A stretch of DNA of 64,000 nt from Aminobacter aganoensis (GCF_014206975.1 NZ_JACHOU010000001.1:372001-436000), one strand, 5' to 3'. Counted from the first letter of the stretch, positions 45,384 through 54,740 are shown. Program-made: numbers and translations. Notes: generated by a model not told the origin, from the sequence alone.

Positions 45384-47249
45384 TCAGATGCTCGGCGCCC
45401 TCGCCGCGTCGGTGCGGGTCATCGCGTCCTTGAGCCTGGCGTCGCGGTCGTAGACGTCGCCGAAATATTCAACCTTGCCGTCGAGCGTCGGCCAAGCCGT
45501 GAAATAGGCGACATAGACCGGGATCTTGCGCGTCACCTTCTCGAAGGAATGGCCCTGCTTCAGCTTGGCTGCTATATGGTCGACATCGGTGCCGAGCACG
45601 GCGGCCGCCATGCCGCGCGGATCCGAAAGCCGGATGCAGCCGTGGCTGAAGGCGCGGTTGTCGCGGTCGAACAGCGCCTTCTGTGGCGTGTCGTGCATGT
45701 AGATGGCGTGCTTGTTGGGGAACAGGATCTTGAGTTCGCCCAGCGCATTCGCCTCGCTCGGTGCCTGGCGCACGCTGAACGGCACCTTGGCGCCATACTG
45801 GCCCCAGTCGATCGACGACGACGGAATGCGCTTGCCGCGCGAATCGGTGACCTCGTAGCCGGCACGGTCGAGATAGCTCGGGTCGTTGCGCAGGCGCGGC
45901 AGCATCTCGTTGACGATGATCGACTGCGGCACGCCCCAATAGGGATTGTAGTCGACCTGCTCGATCTCATCCTGGAAGAAGCTGGTCTGGTTGGTGGTCT
46001 TGCCGATCACCGTCCGCATCTTGAGCTTCTCTGTGCCGCCGTCGATGTAGCTTGCGGTATAGGCCGGCTGGTTGATGAAGACGCGCGGGCTGCCGAGGTC
46101 GGAAGGCAGCCAGCGCAACTGCTCCAGCGCCACCAATACCTTGTCCAGGCGATCCGCCTTGGACGTGCCTGCGAGCGTCGCCACTGTGCGTGGTCCGACC
46201 ACGCCGTCGGGCTTCAACCCTGCCCGCTTCTGCACCGCCTCGATCACCGGCACCAGTTCAGGCACGTAGGTCTCGCTCGTGCCCAGCCTGGCAAGCGTCT
46301 CGCCGTAATCGCCGCCCATCTCGTCGTCGAGGTCGCGCGCGATCAGGTGCAGCAGCTTGGGCAGTTCCGGGCTGGTCTCGCCCGGCTTGAGCAGCAGCTT
46401 GGCATCGACGACGATGTCGTTTTCCTCGCTCGCCCGCAGCGCTTCCAGTTCGACGCGCAGCGCCTGGTATTCCGGGTTCTTCGGATGGTAGCCCTCCAGC
46501 AGGGCGCGCGCGTCCTGCGACTGGCTCAGGCTCTTCAGCACGCCGACCATGTCGAGCGGCTTGGCCGCGAAATCGTAGTAGCCGGAGATGCGGTTTGGAT
46601 CGATGCGGCCGCCCTGCGCGTCATGTACGTAGCGCAGCACGCGGGCCGACATTGCCATTTCGAAACGGATCAGCGCCTTCAACCGGCCCGCGCTGTTGTC
46701 TGCAGCGAAGGCGGCTGGCGGCACCGCAACGGAATAGTCCGCCGGCATCAGCCCGTGGTTTGCCGCATCGCTCAAGCTGCGGATCGCGTCTTCGGCGCGG
46801 CTGTTGGCCGCCTGGCCGGTAACCCAGATGAATTCGGGATTGGCCGAATAATAGTCGAGCAGCGCCTTGGCGATCTCTTTTTCGGCGACGAGGTTGAAAT
46901 CGCTCAGGCCGGCAAGCGCTTCACGAAACGCGGTGCCGGCGAGCGAGGGCTCCAGCGAAACCGATTGCGTGGTCGGCACCAGCTTGGCGAAGTCGACCGG
47001 CACCATCTGGTCTGTCTTGTAGGTATAATAGGACGGCGCGCTGATCCTGGCCGGCGCTGCCCGCTTCGGCGGCGCCTTGCGCGGCGGTGGCGGAAACTCG
47101 CCCTGGGGCTGCCTGTAGTTCCGGTTGTTGCCACCGAACAGGATGTCGAAGAAATTCTGCGCACCGGCCTGCGGCGCACCCATGGCGAGGCTGGCGGCCA
47201 AGGCGGCAAGTGGAAGAAAGATCGGCTTTTTCAGGAAAGAAAGCGTCAT
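45384..47249 (-). CDS. L,D-transpeptidase (YcbB-like)
   Basis: A 621-residue exported peptidoglycan cross-linking enzyme. It has a signal peptide (FLPLAALAASLAMGAPQAGA), a scaffold region, a peptidoglycan-binding-like segment (AVQKRAGLKPDGVVGPRTVATL) and a C-terminal YkuD catalytic domain with HDTPQKALF and the active-site cysteine in FSHGCIRLSDPRG. It forms 3-3 cross-links, which are abundant in polar-growing rhizobia. It is preceded by a 256-bp intergenic region and transcribed alone. Confidence 0.93.
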   Translation of the reverse strand: MTLSFLKKPIFLPLAALAASLAMGAPQAGAQNFFDILFGGNNRNYRQPQGEFPPPPRKAPPKRAAPARISAPSYYTYKTDQMVPVDFAKLVPTTQSVSLEPSLAGTAFREALAGLSDFNLVAEKEIAKALLDYYSANPEFIWVTGQAANSRAEDAIRSLSDAANHGLMPADYSVAVPPAAFAADNSAGRLKALIRFEMAMSARVLRYVHDAQGGRIDPNRISGYYDFAAKPLDMVGVLKSLSQSQDARALLEGYHPKNPEYQALRVELEALRASEENDIVVDAKLLLKPGETSPELPKLLHLIARDLDDEMGGDYGETLARLGTSETYVPELVPVIEAVQKRAGLKPDGVVGPRTVATLAGTSKADRLDKVLVALEQLRWLPSDLGSPRVFINQPAYTASYIDGGTEKLKMRTVIGKTTNQTSFFQDEIEQVDYNPYWGVPQSIIVNEMLPRLRNDPSYLDRAGYEVTDSRGKRIPSSSIDWGQYGAKVPFSVRQAPSEANALGELKILFPNKHAIYMHDTPQKALFDRDNRAFSHGCIRLSDPRGMAAAVLGTDVDHIAAKLKQGHSFEKVTRKIPVYVAYFTAWPTLDGKVEYFGDVYDRDARLKDAMTRTDAARAPSI

Positions 47250-47505
47250 AAATTACCCATCCCCTGCCGGAATCGCTCTACGCACCGATGGAAGAATTCT
47301 TGTCACCCCATGTCGGATGTAAGGCGCTCCTCCATCGATTCATACCGATAACGTTAAGCTTTCATAAATTTCCCGGCAGCTGTTGCCGAACAGTTTCACA
47401 TCATCGTGAGGCAGGCGGAGGGCTGGCACAATCCGATGCCAATGACAGGCGGCACGTCTTCATGCGAGAACTTCGCACTCCAAGACAAGTTGACGCGGGG
47501 TCAAG

Positions 47506-47901
47506 GTGAAACAGGGTTATCGCGAACTGCTCGACGAGGCCAACGCAGTGGTCGAAGTGGTCTCGCCCGAAGAAGCCGCGACCCTGCTCGACGACCCGGA
47601 CACCGTGTTCGTCGACCTCCGAGACCCACGCGAGGTTCAGCGCGAAGGCCGGATACCGGGCGCGCAGCACTGTCCGCGCGGTATGCTGGAATTCTGGATC
47701 GACCCCGAGAGCCCCTACCACAAACCCTTCTTCTCGAGCGGCAAGAGCTTCGTGTTCTTCTGCGCCGGCGGCTGGCGTTCGGCACTTGCGGCCAAGACCG
47801 CGCAAGAGATGGGGCTGGAGCCGGTGCGCCATATCCTGGGCGGCTTCACCGCCTGGCGAAGCGCCGGCCTGCCGACCGAAACAGGCGAGAAAAAGGGCTG
47901 A
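47506..47901 (+). CDS. Rhodanese-like sulfurtransferase
   Basis: A 131-residue single-domain rhodanese. The domain shows TVFVDLRDPREVQREGRIPGA and the active-site loop FFCAGGWRSALA, where cysteine carries the persulfide, then GGFTAWRSAGLP. The start is GTG at 47506, after GGGGTCAAG. Sulfur donor and acceptor are unknown. Confidence 0.9.
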   Translation: MKQGYRELLDEANAVVEVVSPEEAATLLDDPDTVFVDLRDPREVQREGRIPGAQHCPRGMLEFWIDPESPYHKPFFSSGKSFVFFCAGGWRSALAAKTAQEMGLEPVRHILGGFTAWRSAGLPTETGEKKG

Positions 47902-47930
47902 TCGCCACCATCGGCAAACAGCCGGGGCGA

Positions 47931-48860
47931 CTAGGCAACGCTCTCGCGCGGCATTGCCAGGGCTTCGAGCAGCAGCGAGTTCCTGACAAAGCCGACGCCC
48001 TCCTCGACAACGCGGGCGTCTGACAGGATGCGCCGATGGCCGAGGCCTTCTGCCCAAAACAGCCGGACATGACGCCCGGCTCCGGCCATCGCCCGCGCGT
48101 CCTTGGCCGACACCTCCCTGTCGTCGGGAGCATGGATGACCAGAGTCGGAATGGCCAGGCGCATCAGCAGCCTCGAGCTGATGAATTGATGGATCGGCGT
48201 TCCGGTCACGCGTTCGACCTGACCCGCGATGGCCTGCTGCGTCCGGGCGCCCAGATTGACGTAGCGGCCGAAATCTTCGAACAGCCGTGGCATCGAATCG
48301 GGCGCGGCGATGAGCACCAGCCGGTTTGCCGAAAGCGGCGCAAATCCCTTGACGGTTCCTGCCGCGGCGTTGACTGCGACGGCGCCGCCGAAGGAATGGC
48401 CGACGATCGCCTCGAACGGCCCGAACCATTGGCCGGCGAGCGTGGCCGCCTCGACCGCCTTTGCCATGTCGAGCGCGCGGCCGAGCGAGCCGCCATGGCC
48501 GGGCAGGTCGAGCGAGACCACGCGATAGCCGGCGCTGCAGTAGCCCTCGATCAGCGCCCGCATGTATTCGGTGCGCGACCGCCAGCCATGGATGACAAGC
48601 ACGGTTCCAGCCTGCCTTCCCTGGGACGGACGGAATTCATGCATGGCAACGCAGCCCGTCCGTGTCTTGATTCGGTGATGGCGTGCCTCGGCCATGAAGT
48701 CGGCAGCCCGGCCAATGGCCCGCCTTTCAGCCTCCGACAGCGACTTTTCGCTTGGCGTGCGCCGGAAAAGCTCGAATGCGGCGCGGCCGGCAAGCCGCGG
48801 CGAAACAACCTCGGCAGCCCCGAACAGCCGCCGGATGACCTTCAGCCCGATTGATGCCAT
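47931..48860 (-). CDS. Alpha/beta hydrolase
   Basis: A 309-residue hydrolase. The oxyanion region is VLVIHGWRSRTEYM, the nucleophile elbow is IVGHSFGGAVAV, the acid residue is in HAPDDREVS and the histidine in EGLGHRRIL. It is probably an esterase or lipase-like enzyme of unknown substrate. It is divergent from a MarR gene across 47 bp that contain two palindromes, so it is likely under MarR control. Confidence 0.88.
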   Translation of the reverse strand: MASIGLKVIRRLFGAAEVVSPRLAGRAAFELFRRTPSEKSLSEAERRAIGRAADFMAEARHHRIKTRTGCVAMHEFRPSQGRQAGTVLVIHGWRSRTEYMRALIEGYCSAGYRVVSLDLPGHGGSLGRALDMAKAVEAATLAGQWFGPFEAIVGHSFGGAVAVNAAAGTVKGFAPLSANRLVLIAAPDSMPRLFEDFGRYVNLGARTQQAIAGQVERVTGTPIHQFISSRLLMRLAIPTLVIHAPDDREVSAKDARAMAGAGRHVRLFWAEGLGHRRILSDARVVEEGVGFVRNSLLLEALAMPRESVA

Positions 48861-48878
48861 AGTGCGCGCCCATCCATA

Positions 48879-48914
48879 AGTTCAATCATGAACATAATAG
48901 TTCAATCATGAACA
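48879..48914. promoter_or_regulatory. Tandem palindromic MarR operators
   Basis: The 16-bp sequence AGTTCAATCATGAACA occurs twice, at 48879-48894 and 48899-48914, with a 20-bp period. Each copy contains the palindrome GTTCA-N4-TGAAC. The second copy covers the marR start codon. Two turns of DNA separate the copies, placing both sites on one face. Confidence 0.8.
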
Positions 48915-49357
48915 ATAAACAAGATTTGCCGTGGGAAAATCCGCGGTTCCGCAACTGGGTCGCGGTGGCGAAGGCGTGCCATTCGATGGAACGCGCCCTG
49001 GCGACCGCCTTGCAGCCCCACGATCTCAAGCCGGCGCAGCTGGATGTGCTGATGAATCTCTACCGGCATCCCGGCATGTCGCAGCACGACCTGGCGCGCA
49101 AGCTGCTGGTCGGCCGTTCGAACATCACCATGCTGCTGCCGCAGCTCGAGAAGCGCTCGCTGGTCAGTCGTGAGGCCGACGCCAAGGACAGGCGCATCAT
49201 GCGTCTAACGCTGACTGCGGACGGCGAAGCTTTGCTGATGCGGGCGCTGAAGGCTTATGGCGCGCTGATCGAAAAGGCGATGAGCGCCTCGACGCCCGAG
49301 CAATGCGACCTGATCGGCGCGCATATGCTGCGTGTCGCCGATGCCCTGAAGGACTAG
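48908..49357 (+). CDS. MarR-family transcriptional regulator
   Basis: A 149-residue winged-helix dimer. The pattern is standard: LKPAQLDVLMNLYRHPGMSQHDLARKLLVGRSNITMLLPQLEKRSL for helices 2-4 (key residues only), then DAKDRRIMRLTLTADGEAL for the wing. The ATG lies inside the second copy of a tandem palindrome, so the protein probably represses itself and the divergent alpha/beta hydrolase gene. Confidence 0.93.
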   Translation: MNNKQDLPWENPRFRNWVAVAKACHSMERALATALQPHDLKPAQLDVLMNLYRHPGMSQHDLARKLLVGRSNITMLLPQLEKRSLVSREADAKDRRIMRLTLTADGEALLMRALKAYGALIEKAMSASTPEQCDLIGAHMLRVADALKD

Positions 49358-49362
49358 AGGGT

Positions 49363-50247
49363 TCAGGCGCTAGCCCGGGCCACGCGCCTGCCTCGCGGCG
49401 CATCGGCCTTGCCCAACGACCTGACATAACCGAGCACGGCGGCGCCGAGCCCAGTCGCCAGGATCCACCACGCCGGCCGGATCGAATAGGAAAATTGCAA
49501 GTTGGCCGAAAGCACGCGGCCGGGCGGCACCCCTGTTGCCAACCCATACCAGGCCGCCTCGACGGCGACGGTCGCGAGCGCTGCGGCCACGGCGATTGCG
49601 ATCAACACCCACGGCGACGTCAGGCCCAGGCCGCGCCAATGCGCCAGCCGATAGAACATCAGCAGCATGAAGAAACCGGCCATCAGCGTCGGCTCGTAGA
49701 CATCGGCCTTCGATTGCATGAAGAAATGCAGCGCCGCCAGGATGCCTATGCCGTAGACGATCTTGTGCAGGCGGTTCCAGTTGCGCCCGAGCTTGCTGAT
49801 CGCCGCATCGGTGGAGGTCGCACCAAGCGCAACGAGGCCAAGCAATGCGACGAAGCCGATCGTCAGGTAGATGCGCAGCGCGATTTCGCTGACAACGCGC
49901 GCAACGTTCCAGTTCTGGTCGAAGAAGTAGAGGACGAGGTGGCCAAGCGCGTAGCAGAGCGCGGCGACACCGAGCATCCGGCGGATGAGGATGAGCTTCG
50001 GCCATTGGCCGATGCGCCGCAGCGGCGTAACCGCCAGCGACAACAGCAGGAAGCGGATCGCCCAGTCGCCGGTGTGATGGATGGCCGCCGTGAACGGTCG
50101 CGGGCCGAGCAGGCCCCCGGTCGGCGCTGCCGACGGGAACCCTGTCGCGGCGTAGTAGGCCAGAAGCAGCGCCGGCACGAGCGTTCCCACGAACGCGGCA
50201 GCCTTCAGCGGCGACAGTTTTCCGGCGCGGTCGGTCCAGGGCTTCAT
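49363..50247 (-). CDS. msrQ: MsrQ heme-binding membrane subunit
   Basis: A 294-residue integral membrane protein of the ferric-reductase-like family, the quinol-linked electron donor of the periplasmic methionine sulfoxide reductase MsrPQ. Membrane helices and heme-ligand histidines are visible in IHHTGDWAIRFLLL, YALGHLVLYFF and KIVYGIGILAALHFF. I start at ATG 50247 (MKPWTDRA). msrP is not adjacent, which is unusual. Confidence 0.88.
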   Translation of the reverse strand: MKPWTDRAGKLSPLKAAAFVGTLVPALLLAYYAATGFPSAAPTGGLLGPRPFTAAIHHTGDWAIRFLLLSLAVTPLRRIGQWPKLILIRRMLGVAALCYALGHLVLYFFDQNWNVARVVSEIALRIYLTIGFVALLGLVALGATSTDAAISKLGRNWNRLHKIVYGIGILAALHFFMQSKADVYEPTLMAGFFMLLMFYRLAHWRGLGLTSPWVLIAIAVAAALATVAVEAAWYGLATGVPPGRVLSANLQFSYSIRPAWWILATGLGAAVLGYVRSLGKADAPRGRRVARASA

Positions 50248-50360
50248 GCGACAAGTGGCTCCAGCAGCTTTGCCGGGTATACGTGGCGAAAGCCGCAAAA
50301 GTTACCTTAGCACGATCACGTTGTGTTGAGCCGCAAGGCCGCAACTCAAGCCAGCTGGGG

Positions 50361-50972
50361 CTACCACATCGACTTCTTGGCGCGCTCCGGCCATTCGCGA
50401 TCATATGTTTCGCCGTCGATGCCGTCCCGGCTGGTGACGGCGAGGATCTGTCCGGGGGTTGGCAGCGTCTTCGGGTCGACGTGCCTTTCCGGATTCCACA
50501 AATCGGACCGGACGATCGCGCGGGCGCACTGGAAATAGACCGACTGGACCTCGATGACAGTGACCGAGCGAGCCGGCTTGCCCTCGACGGTGAACGACGC
50601 GCAGCGCTTGGCATCGACGGTGACATGGGCACGGCCGTTGACGCGCAGCGTGGTGCCCGAGCCTGGCACGAGAAACAGCAATGCCACGCGGGGGTCGCGG
50701 ATGATGTTTCTCAGCGAGTCGGCACGGTTGTTGCCGCGCCGATCAGGCATCATCAGCGTGCGTGGGTCGTGGATGCGCACGAAGCCGGCAAGATCGCCGC
50801 GCGGCGAGCAATCGAGCCCCTCCGGTCCGCTGGTCGCCAGCGAAACGAAAGGCGAAGCCTCGATGAAGGCGGCATATTCGGGGATGATGTGGTCGAGTTC
50901 CTTGACCAGCGACGTTTCGCCGGGAAGCCCGTACAACGCTTCAAGCTGCTCAATCGTCGAGATGACCGACAT
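50361..50972 (-). CDS. Pyridoxamine 5'-phosphate oxidase-family (PPOX) protein
   Basis: A 203-residue FMN- or cofactor-binding split-barrel protein. The family pattern is ASPFVSLATSGPEGLDCSPRGD, LMMPDRRGNNRADSLRNII, VALLFLVPGSGTTLRVNG, and the C-terminal WPERAKKSMW. It is of the MSMEG_1061-like PPOX subgroup and not PdxH. The start is ATG 50972. Function in the cell is unknown. Confidence 0.85.
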   Translation of the reverse strand: MSVISTIEQLEALYGLPGETSLVKELDHIIPEYAAFIEASPFVSLATSGPEGLDCSPRGDLAGFVRIHDPRTLMMPDRRGNNRADSLRNIIRDPRVALLFLVPGSGTTLRVNGRAHVTVDAKRCASFTVEGKPARSVTVIEVQSVYFQCARAIVRSDLWNPERHVDPKTLPTPGQILAVTSRDGIDGETYDREWPERAKKSMW

Positions 50973-51031
50973 CACCCTGCCCTCAGTTTCCGCTCCCTTT
51001 AGCCAGACCATGTGAAAGGCCGACGACAGGC

Positions 51032-51385
51032 CTATCGATCGCGGCTCATGCCCTTCTGGGCAAGCTCGTCGAGATATTCCTGCCAGCGCCTGTCCTTCTC
51101 GTGGCCGAGCGTGTGGAGGTAGTTCCAGGTGAAGATGCCGGTGTCGTGGAAATCGTCGAAGGTGATGCGCACCGCGTAATTGCCCACCGGCTCGATCTTG
51201 AGGATCGCGACGTTCTTCTTGCCGGGCACGGTCACCCGCTGCTCCGGCGAATGGCCCTGCACTTCCGCCGAGGGCGAAAGCACGCGCAGCAATTCGGCCG
51301 GCAGTTCGAACGGCCGGTGATCGGGAAAGGTCACCGTCAACAGCTTGCGGTCTTTGGCGACCCGGAGTTCCTTCGGCGCGGTCAT
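51032..51385 (-). CDS. DUF971 family protein
   Basis: A 117-residue cytosolic protein of the DUF971/GBBH-like N-terminal family. Visible features are TFPDHRPFELPAELLRVLSP, AILKIEPVGNYAVRITFDD and GIFTWNYLHTLGHE. The fold is also found fused to Fe-S assembly or hydroxylase domains; the free protein is uncharacterised. It is transcribed with the PPOX gene on the same strand, 59 bp apart. Confidence 0.88.
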   Translation of the reverse strand: MTAPKELRVAKDRKLLTVTFPDHRPFELPAELLRVLSPSAEVQGHSPEQRVTVPGKKNVAILKIEPVGNYAVRITFDDFHDTGIFTWNYLHTLGHEKDRRWQEYLDELAQKGMSRDR

Positions 51386-51562
51386 GGCAATTCCTGTGTT
51401 GGCTGACCTTCCCTACCCCGCTTCGAAGCGCACGAAAAGCCGTAACCGGCGGCTCGCTGGCGTCAGCGGCGGATTCTACCCTGAGGCAATAATGTTGATC
51501 TTGATTGACAGCTCGCGCCTCACGACATAGCCCTATTATGGAGGGCGCGCAGAGGCCTTCGA

Positions 51563-52579
51563 ATGGGAACGGAAGCGCAGCGCATGGACATGATCGATCC
51601 TTTCGGTCGCTCGATCAGCTACCTTCGCGTGTCGGTTACGGACCGCTGCGATTTCCGTTGCACCTATTGCATGGCCGAAGACATGGCCTTCCTGCCCAAG
51701 AAAGACCTGTTGTCGCTCGAGGAAATCGACCGGCTCTGCACCGTATTCATCCAAAAGGGCGTCAAGAAGCTGCGCCTGACCGGCGGCGAACCGCTGGTTC
51801 GCAAGAACATCATGTACCTCGTCCGCCAGTTGTCGCGTCACCTCGACAGCGGTGCGCTCGAAGAGTTGACGCTGACCACCAACGGCTCGCAACTGTCGCG
51901 CTTCGCCAGGGAACTCGCCGATTGCGGCGTCAAGCGCATCAATGTGTCGCTCGACACGCTCGACGCCGACAAGTTTCACACCATCACGCGATGGGGCAAC
52001 CTCGCCAAGGTGATGGAAGGCATCGACGCTGCCCAGGCCGCCGGCCTGCACATCAAGCTCAATGCCGTGGCGCTCAAGGGCTTCAACGACCTCGAAATCC
52101 CCGAAATGCTGCGTTGGGCCAACGGCCGCGGCATGGACCTGACCGTCATCGAGACCATGCCGATGGGCGAGATCGATGGCGACCGCACCGACCAGTACCT
52201 GCCGCTGTCACTGCTCCGGGCCAATCTCGAGCGTCAGTTCACGCTGACCGACATTCCGTTCAAGACCGGCGGCCCAGCGCGTTATGTGCAGGTCGCCGAG
52301 ACCGGCGGCCGGCTCGGATTCATCACGCCGATGACGCATAATTTCTGCGAGAGCTGCAACCGCGTGCGGCTGACCTGCACCGGTACGCTCTACATGTGCC
52401 TAGGCCAGAACGACGACGCCGACCTCAGGGCGCCGTTGCGTGCGTCCGAGGGCAACGAGCTCCTGTCGAACGCCATCGACGAGGCGATCGGCCGCAAGCC
52501 CAAGGGTCACGACTTCGTCATTGACCGCCGAACCAACCGACCGGCCGTCTCGCGCCATATGAGCGTGACCGGCGGCTGA
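51563..52579 (+). CDS. moaA: GTP 3',8-cyclase
   Basis: A 338-residue radical SAM enzyme for the first step of molybdenum cofactor synthesis, GTP to 3',8-cyclo-GTP. The SAM cluster motif is CDFRCTYC near residue 27, [11 protein letters not shown] follows, and the C-terminal cluster is [20 protein letters not shown]. The essential GG is at the very C-terminus. An alternative start MDMIDPFGR lies 21 bases in. It leads a group with mobA and mobB downstream. Confidence 0.96.
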   Translation: MGTEAQRMDMIDPFGRSISYLRVSVTDRCDFRCTYCMAEDMAFLPKKDLLSLEEIDRLCTVFIQKGVKKLRLTGGEPLVRKNIMYLVRQLSRHLDSGALEELTLTTNGSQLSRFARELADCGVKRINVSLDTLDADKFHTITRWGNLAKVMEGIDAAQAAGLHIKLNAVALKGFNDLEIPEMLRWANGRGMDLTVIETMPMGEIDGDRTDQYLPLSLLRANLERQFTLTDIPFKTGGPARYVQVAETGGRLGFITPMTHNFCESCNRVRLTCTGTLYMCLGQNDDADLRAPLRASEGNELLSNAIDEAIGRKPKGHDFVIDRRTNRPAVSRHMSVTGG

Positions 52580-52635
52580 GCGGATCGGCATCCACCGCAT
52601 AGGCAAGACTGGTTTCCTCGAGGGGTACAGTTGGC

Positions 52636-53106
52636 ATGGCTTACCGGCTCGCAACGGCGCTGTCCGCCATCTTGCTCGCATTTCCGTTGGCCTCATCCGC
52701 GATGGCCGAGCCGTTCATCTACACCAATGCCCGCTTCGGCACGTCGGTAACGTTCCCGCTCGAGGTCTTCACCAGCCGAGCCGGGGAGCCGGCCAACGGC
52801 GACGGCATGACCTTCCTGGCCCCCGATGGCGCGAGCCTTGCCGTCTACGGGTCCAACAATGCCCTCGACCAGACACCCGAACAGCTGGCCGACTTCAGCT
52901 CCGAAGGCGTGACGATCACCTATCGCAAGGTCGGCAAGGATTGGGTCGTGCTCTCGGGGCACGACGGGCCTGACATCTTCTATCACCGCCTGGAGTTCGG
53001 CCGCGACGGCGTCATCCATGCGTTCCTGCTCAAATACCCTGCCACCACGCGGTCGAAATACGACCCGCTCGTTCGCGCGATCGCCGACAGCCTCGTCGGG
53101 CCGTGA
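52636..53106 (+). CDS. Secreted protein of unknown function
   Basis: A 156-residue protein with a clear signal peptide (LATALSAILLAFPLASSAMA). The mature part is beta-rich (IYTNARFGTSVTFPLEVF, YGSNNALDQTPEQLADF) with no cysteines and no recognised motif. It lies 57 bp after moaA and 92 bp before the EamA gene on the same strand. I do not recognise it; a link to molybdenum cofactor genes is only positional. Confidence 0.75.
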   Translation: MAYRLATALSAILLAFPLASSAMAEPFIYTNARFGTSVTFPLEVFTSRAGEPANGDGMTFLAPDGASLAVYGSNNALDQTPEQLADFSSEGVTITYRKVGKDWVVLSGHDGPDIFYHRLEFGRDGVIHAFLLKYPATTRSKYDPLVRAIADSLVGP

Positions 53107-53197
53107 TGACGTAGCAGCCACTGGTCCATGTGTTTGCCATTGCTGTTTCGCGCACCAATGCTAAAGCCGTAGGCAACAGCAGCAACGGAAAGCCCAA

Positions 53198-54118
53198 GTG
53201 CCACTTTCCTCGAATGTCCGCGGCGCCATGTTCATGGTGGTCGCAATGGCCGCCTTCACCTTCAACGACACGCTGAGCAAGCTCGCCGCCCAGACCATCA
53301 ATCCGGGCCAGCTCATGCTGGTGCGCGGGCTGTTCGCCACCACGTTGATCAGCCTGCTGGCCTGGCAGCAGGGCGCGCTGAAGGGCGCGGGCCAGTTCTG
53401 GCATCCGATGGTGTTCCTGCGCCTTGTCGGCGAGGTTGGCGCAACCGTGTGTTTTCTCGCCACCCTGCCGCATCTGCCGCTGGCAAACATCTCGGCCGTG
53501 CTGCAGGCGCTGCCGCTGGCGGTCACCATGGGTGCGGCGCTGTTCCTCGGCGAAGGCGTGGGCTGGCGCCGCTGGCTCGCCATCGTCGCCGGTTTCAGCG
53601 GCGTGCTGATCATCGTGCGACCGGGCTTCGACGGCTTCAACGCCTTTTCCCTGCTGGCTCTGCTTTCGGTCGCCTTCTGCGCCGTGCGCGACCTGGCGAC
53701 GCGCAAGATCCCCGATCACGTCCCGTCCCTGTTCGTCTCCACGGTCACCACCATCGTCATTACCGTCACGGGAGCGCTGACGATCGTGCCTTTCGGCGGC
53801 TGGGTGCCGATGACGTCCGAGCTCGTCCTCTACCTCGCCGGCGCCGCAGTCCTGGTCCTGTTCGGCTACCAGTTCGTCATCATGGCCATGCGCGAAGGCG
53901 AAATCTCCTTCATCGCACCCTTCCGCTACACGGCGCTGATTTGGGCGATCACGCTCAGCGTCGTCGTCTTCCGCGACATCCCCGACCTTGCCATGATAGC
54001 CGGGGCCGCGGTCATCGTCGCATCGGGCCTCTATTCGCTTTACCGCGAGCGCATCGTCGGCAAGGCCCGGCCGGCGGCCGAGAGCACCAGCGCCTCGATG
54101 GCGCCCGACGGGATCTGA
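53198..54118 (+). CDS. EamA/DMT-family transporter
   Basis: A 306-residue inner-membrane protein with ten hydrophobic segments in two EamA repeats (AMFMVVAMAAFTFNDTLSKL; then FPVFVSTVTTIVITVTG-like second half). These export amino acids, metabolites or other small molecules. The start is GTG at 53198 with GGAAA upstream. It sits between moaA and mobA, four bases from mobA, so it is likely cotranscribed with the Moco genes; the substrate is unknown. Confidence 0.88.
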   Translation: MPLSSNVRGAMFMVVAMAAFTFNDTLSKLAAQTINPGQLMLVRGLFATTLISLLAWQQGALKGAGQFWHPMVFLRLVGEVGATVCFLATLPHLPLANISAVLQALPLAVTMGAALFLGEGVGWRRWLAIVAGFSGVLIIVRPGFDGFNAFSLLALLSVAFCAVRDLATRKIPDHVPSLFVSTVTTIVITVTGALTIVPFGGWVPMTSELVLYLAGAAVLVLFGYQFVIMAMREGEISFIAPFRYTALIWAITLSVVVFRDIPDLAMIAGAAVIVASGLYSLYRERIVGKARPAAESTSASMAPDGI

Positions 54119-54122
54119 GAGC

Positions 54123-54740
54123 ATGGCAGGGCAGATCGCAGGCCTCATCCTCGCCGGCGGCCGTTCGAGCCGGATGGGCGGCACCGACAAGACGCTGTTG
54201 CCGCTCGGCGGGCGCCCTATGGTGGTCCGTGTGCTCGATCGTCTTCAGCCCCAGGCCGCTCCGATCGCCATCAACACGAACGCCGACGCCGCGCTCTTTG
54301 CCAATTTCGGCGCCGACATCGTCGCCGACACGATCGCCGGCCACCAGGGCCCGCTGGCGGGAATTCTCGCCGGGCTGGAATGGGCGGCACAAAAACCCGG
54401 CGTCAGCCACCTCCTCAGCGTCGCCGGCGACACACCGTTCTTTCCGGCCGACCTTGCCGTCCAACTGGCATCCAGAGGAGACCACGGCGCCGTTGCCGCT
54501 TCGAACGGGCGCATGCACCCCACTTTCGCGCTGTGGCCGCTGTCGCTGCGCGATGGCCTTGCGGCGTTTCTTGAAAGTGGCGATACCCGCCGGGTGATGA
54601 CGTTCATCGAACAGGCGGGCCTGTACGTGGTGGACTTTCCCACCGTGCCGTTCGGGGCGGGAACCGTCGACCCATTCTTCAACATCAATACGCCCGGGGA
54701 CCTCGCAGAGGCCGAACGGATTCTGGACGGAGCCAACTGA
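54123..54740 (+). CDS. mobA: molybdenum cofactor guanylyltransferase
   Basis: A 205-residue nucleotidyltransferase adding GMP to molybdopterin-Mo to form the guanine dinucleotide cofactor. The N-terminal signature is LILAGGRSSRMGGTDKTLLPLGGRP, quoted here by its GxGxxRMGGxDK core. Later motifs are GPLAGILAGL and SVAGDTPFFP. It is followed directly by mobB with a TGATG overlap. Confidence 0.94.
   Translation: MAGQIAGLILAGGRSSRMGGTDKTLLPLGGRPMVVRVLDRLQPQAAPIAINTNADAALFANFGADIVADTIAGHQGPLAGILAGLEWAAQKPGVSHLLSVAGDTPFFPADLAVQLASRGDHGAVAASNGRMHPTFALWPLSLRDGLAAFLESGDTRRVMTFIEQAGLYVVDFPTVPFGAGTVDPFFNINTPGDLAEAERILDGAN

Noticed and set aside
45252-47351. A 699-codon plus-strand frame
   Set aside because: Antisense to the L,D-transpeptidase, whose signal peptide and catalytic motif are unambiguous.
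51505-51539. TTGACA and TATTAT as a promoter for moaA
   Set aside because: The spacing is 23 bp, too long for a sigma-70-type promoter; no better -10 at normal spacing.
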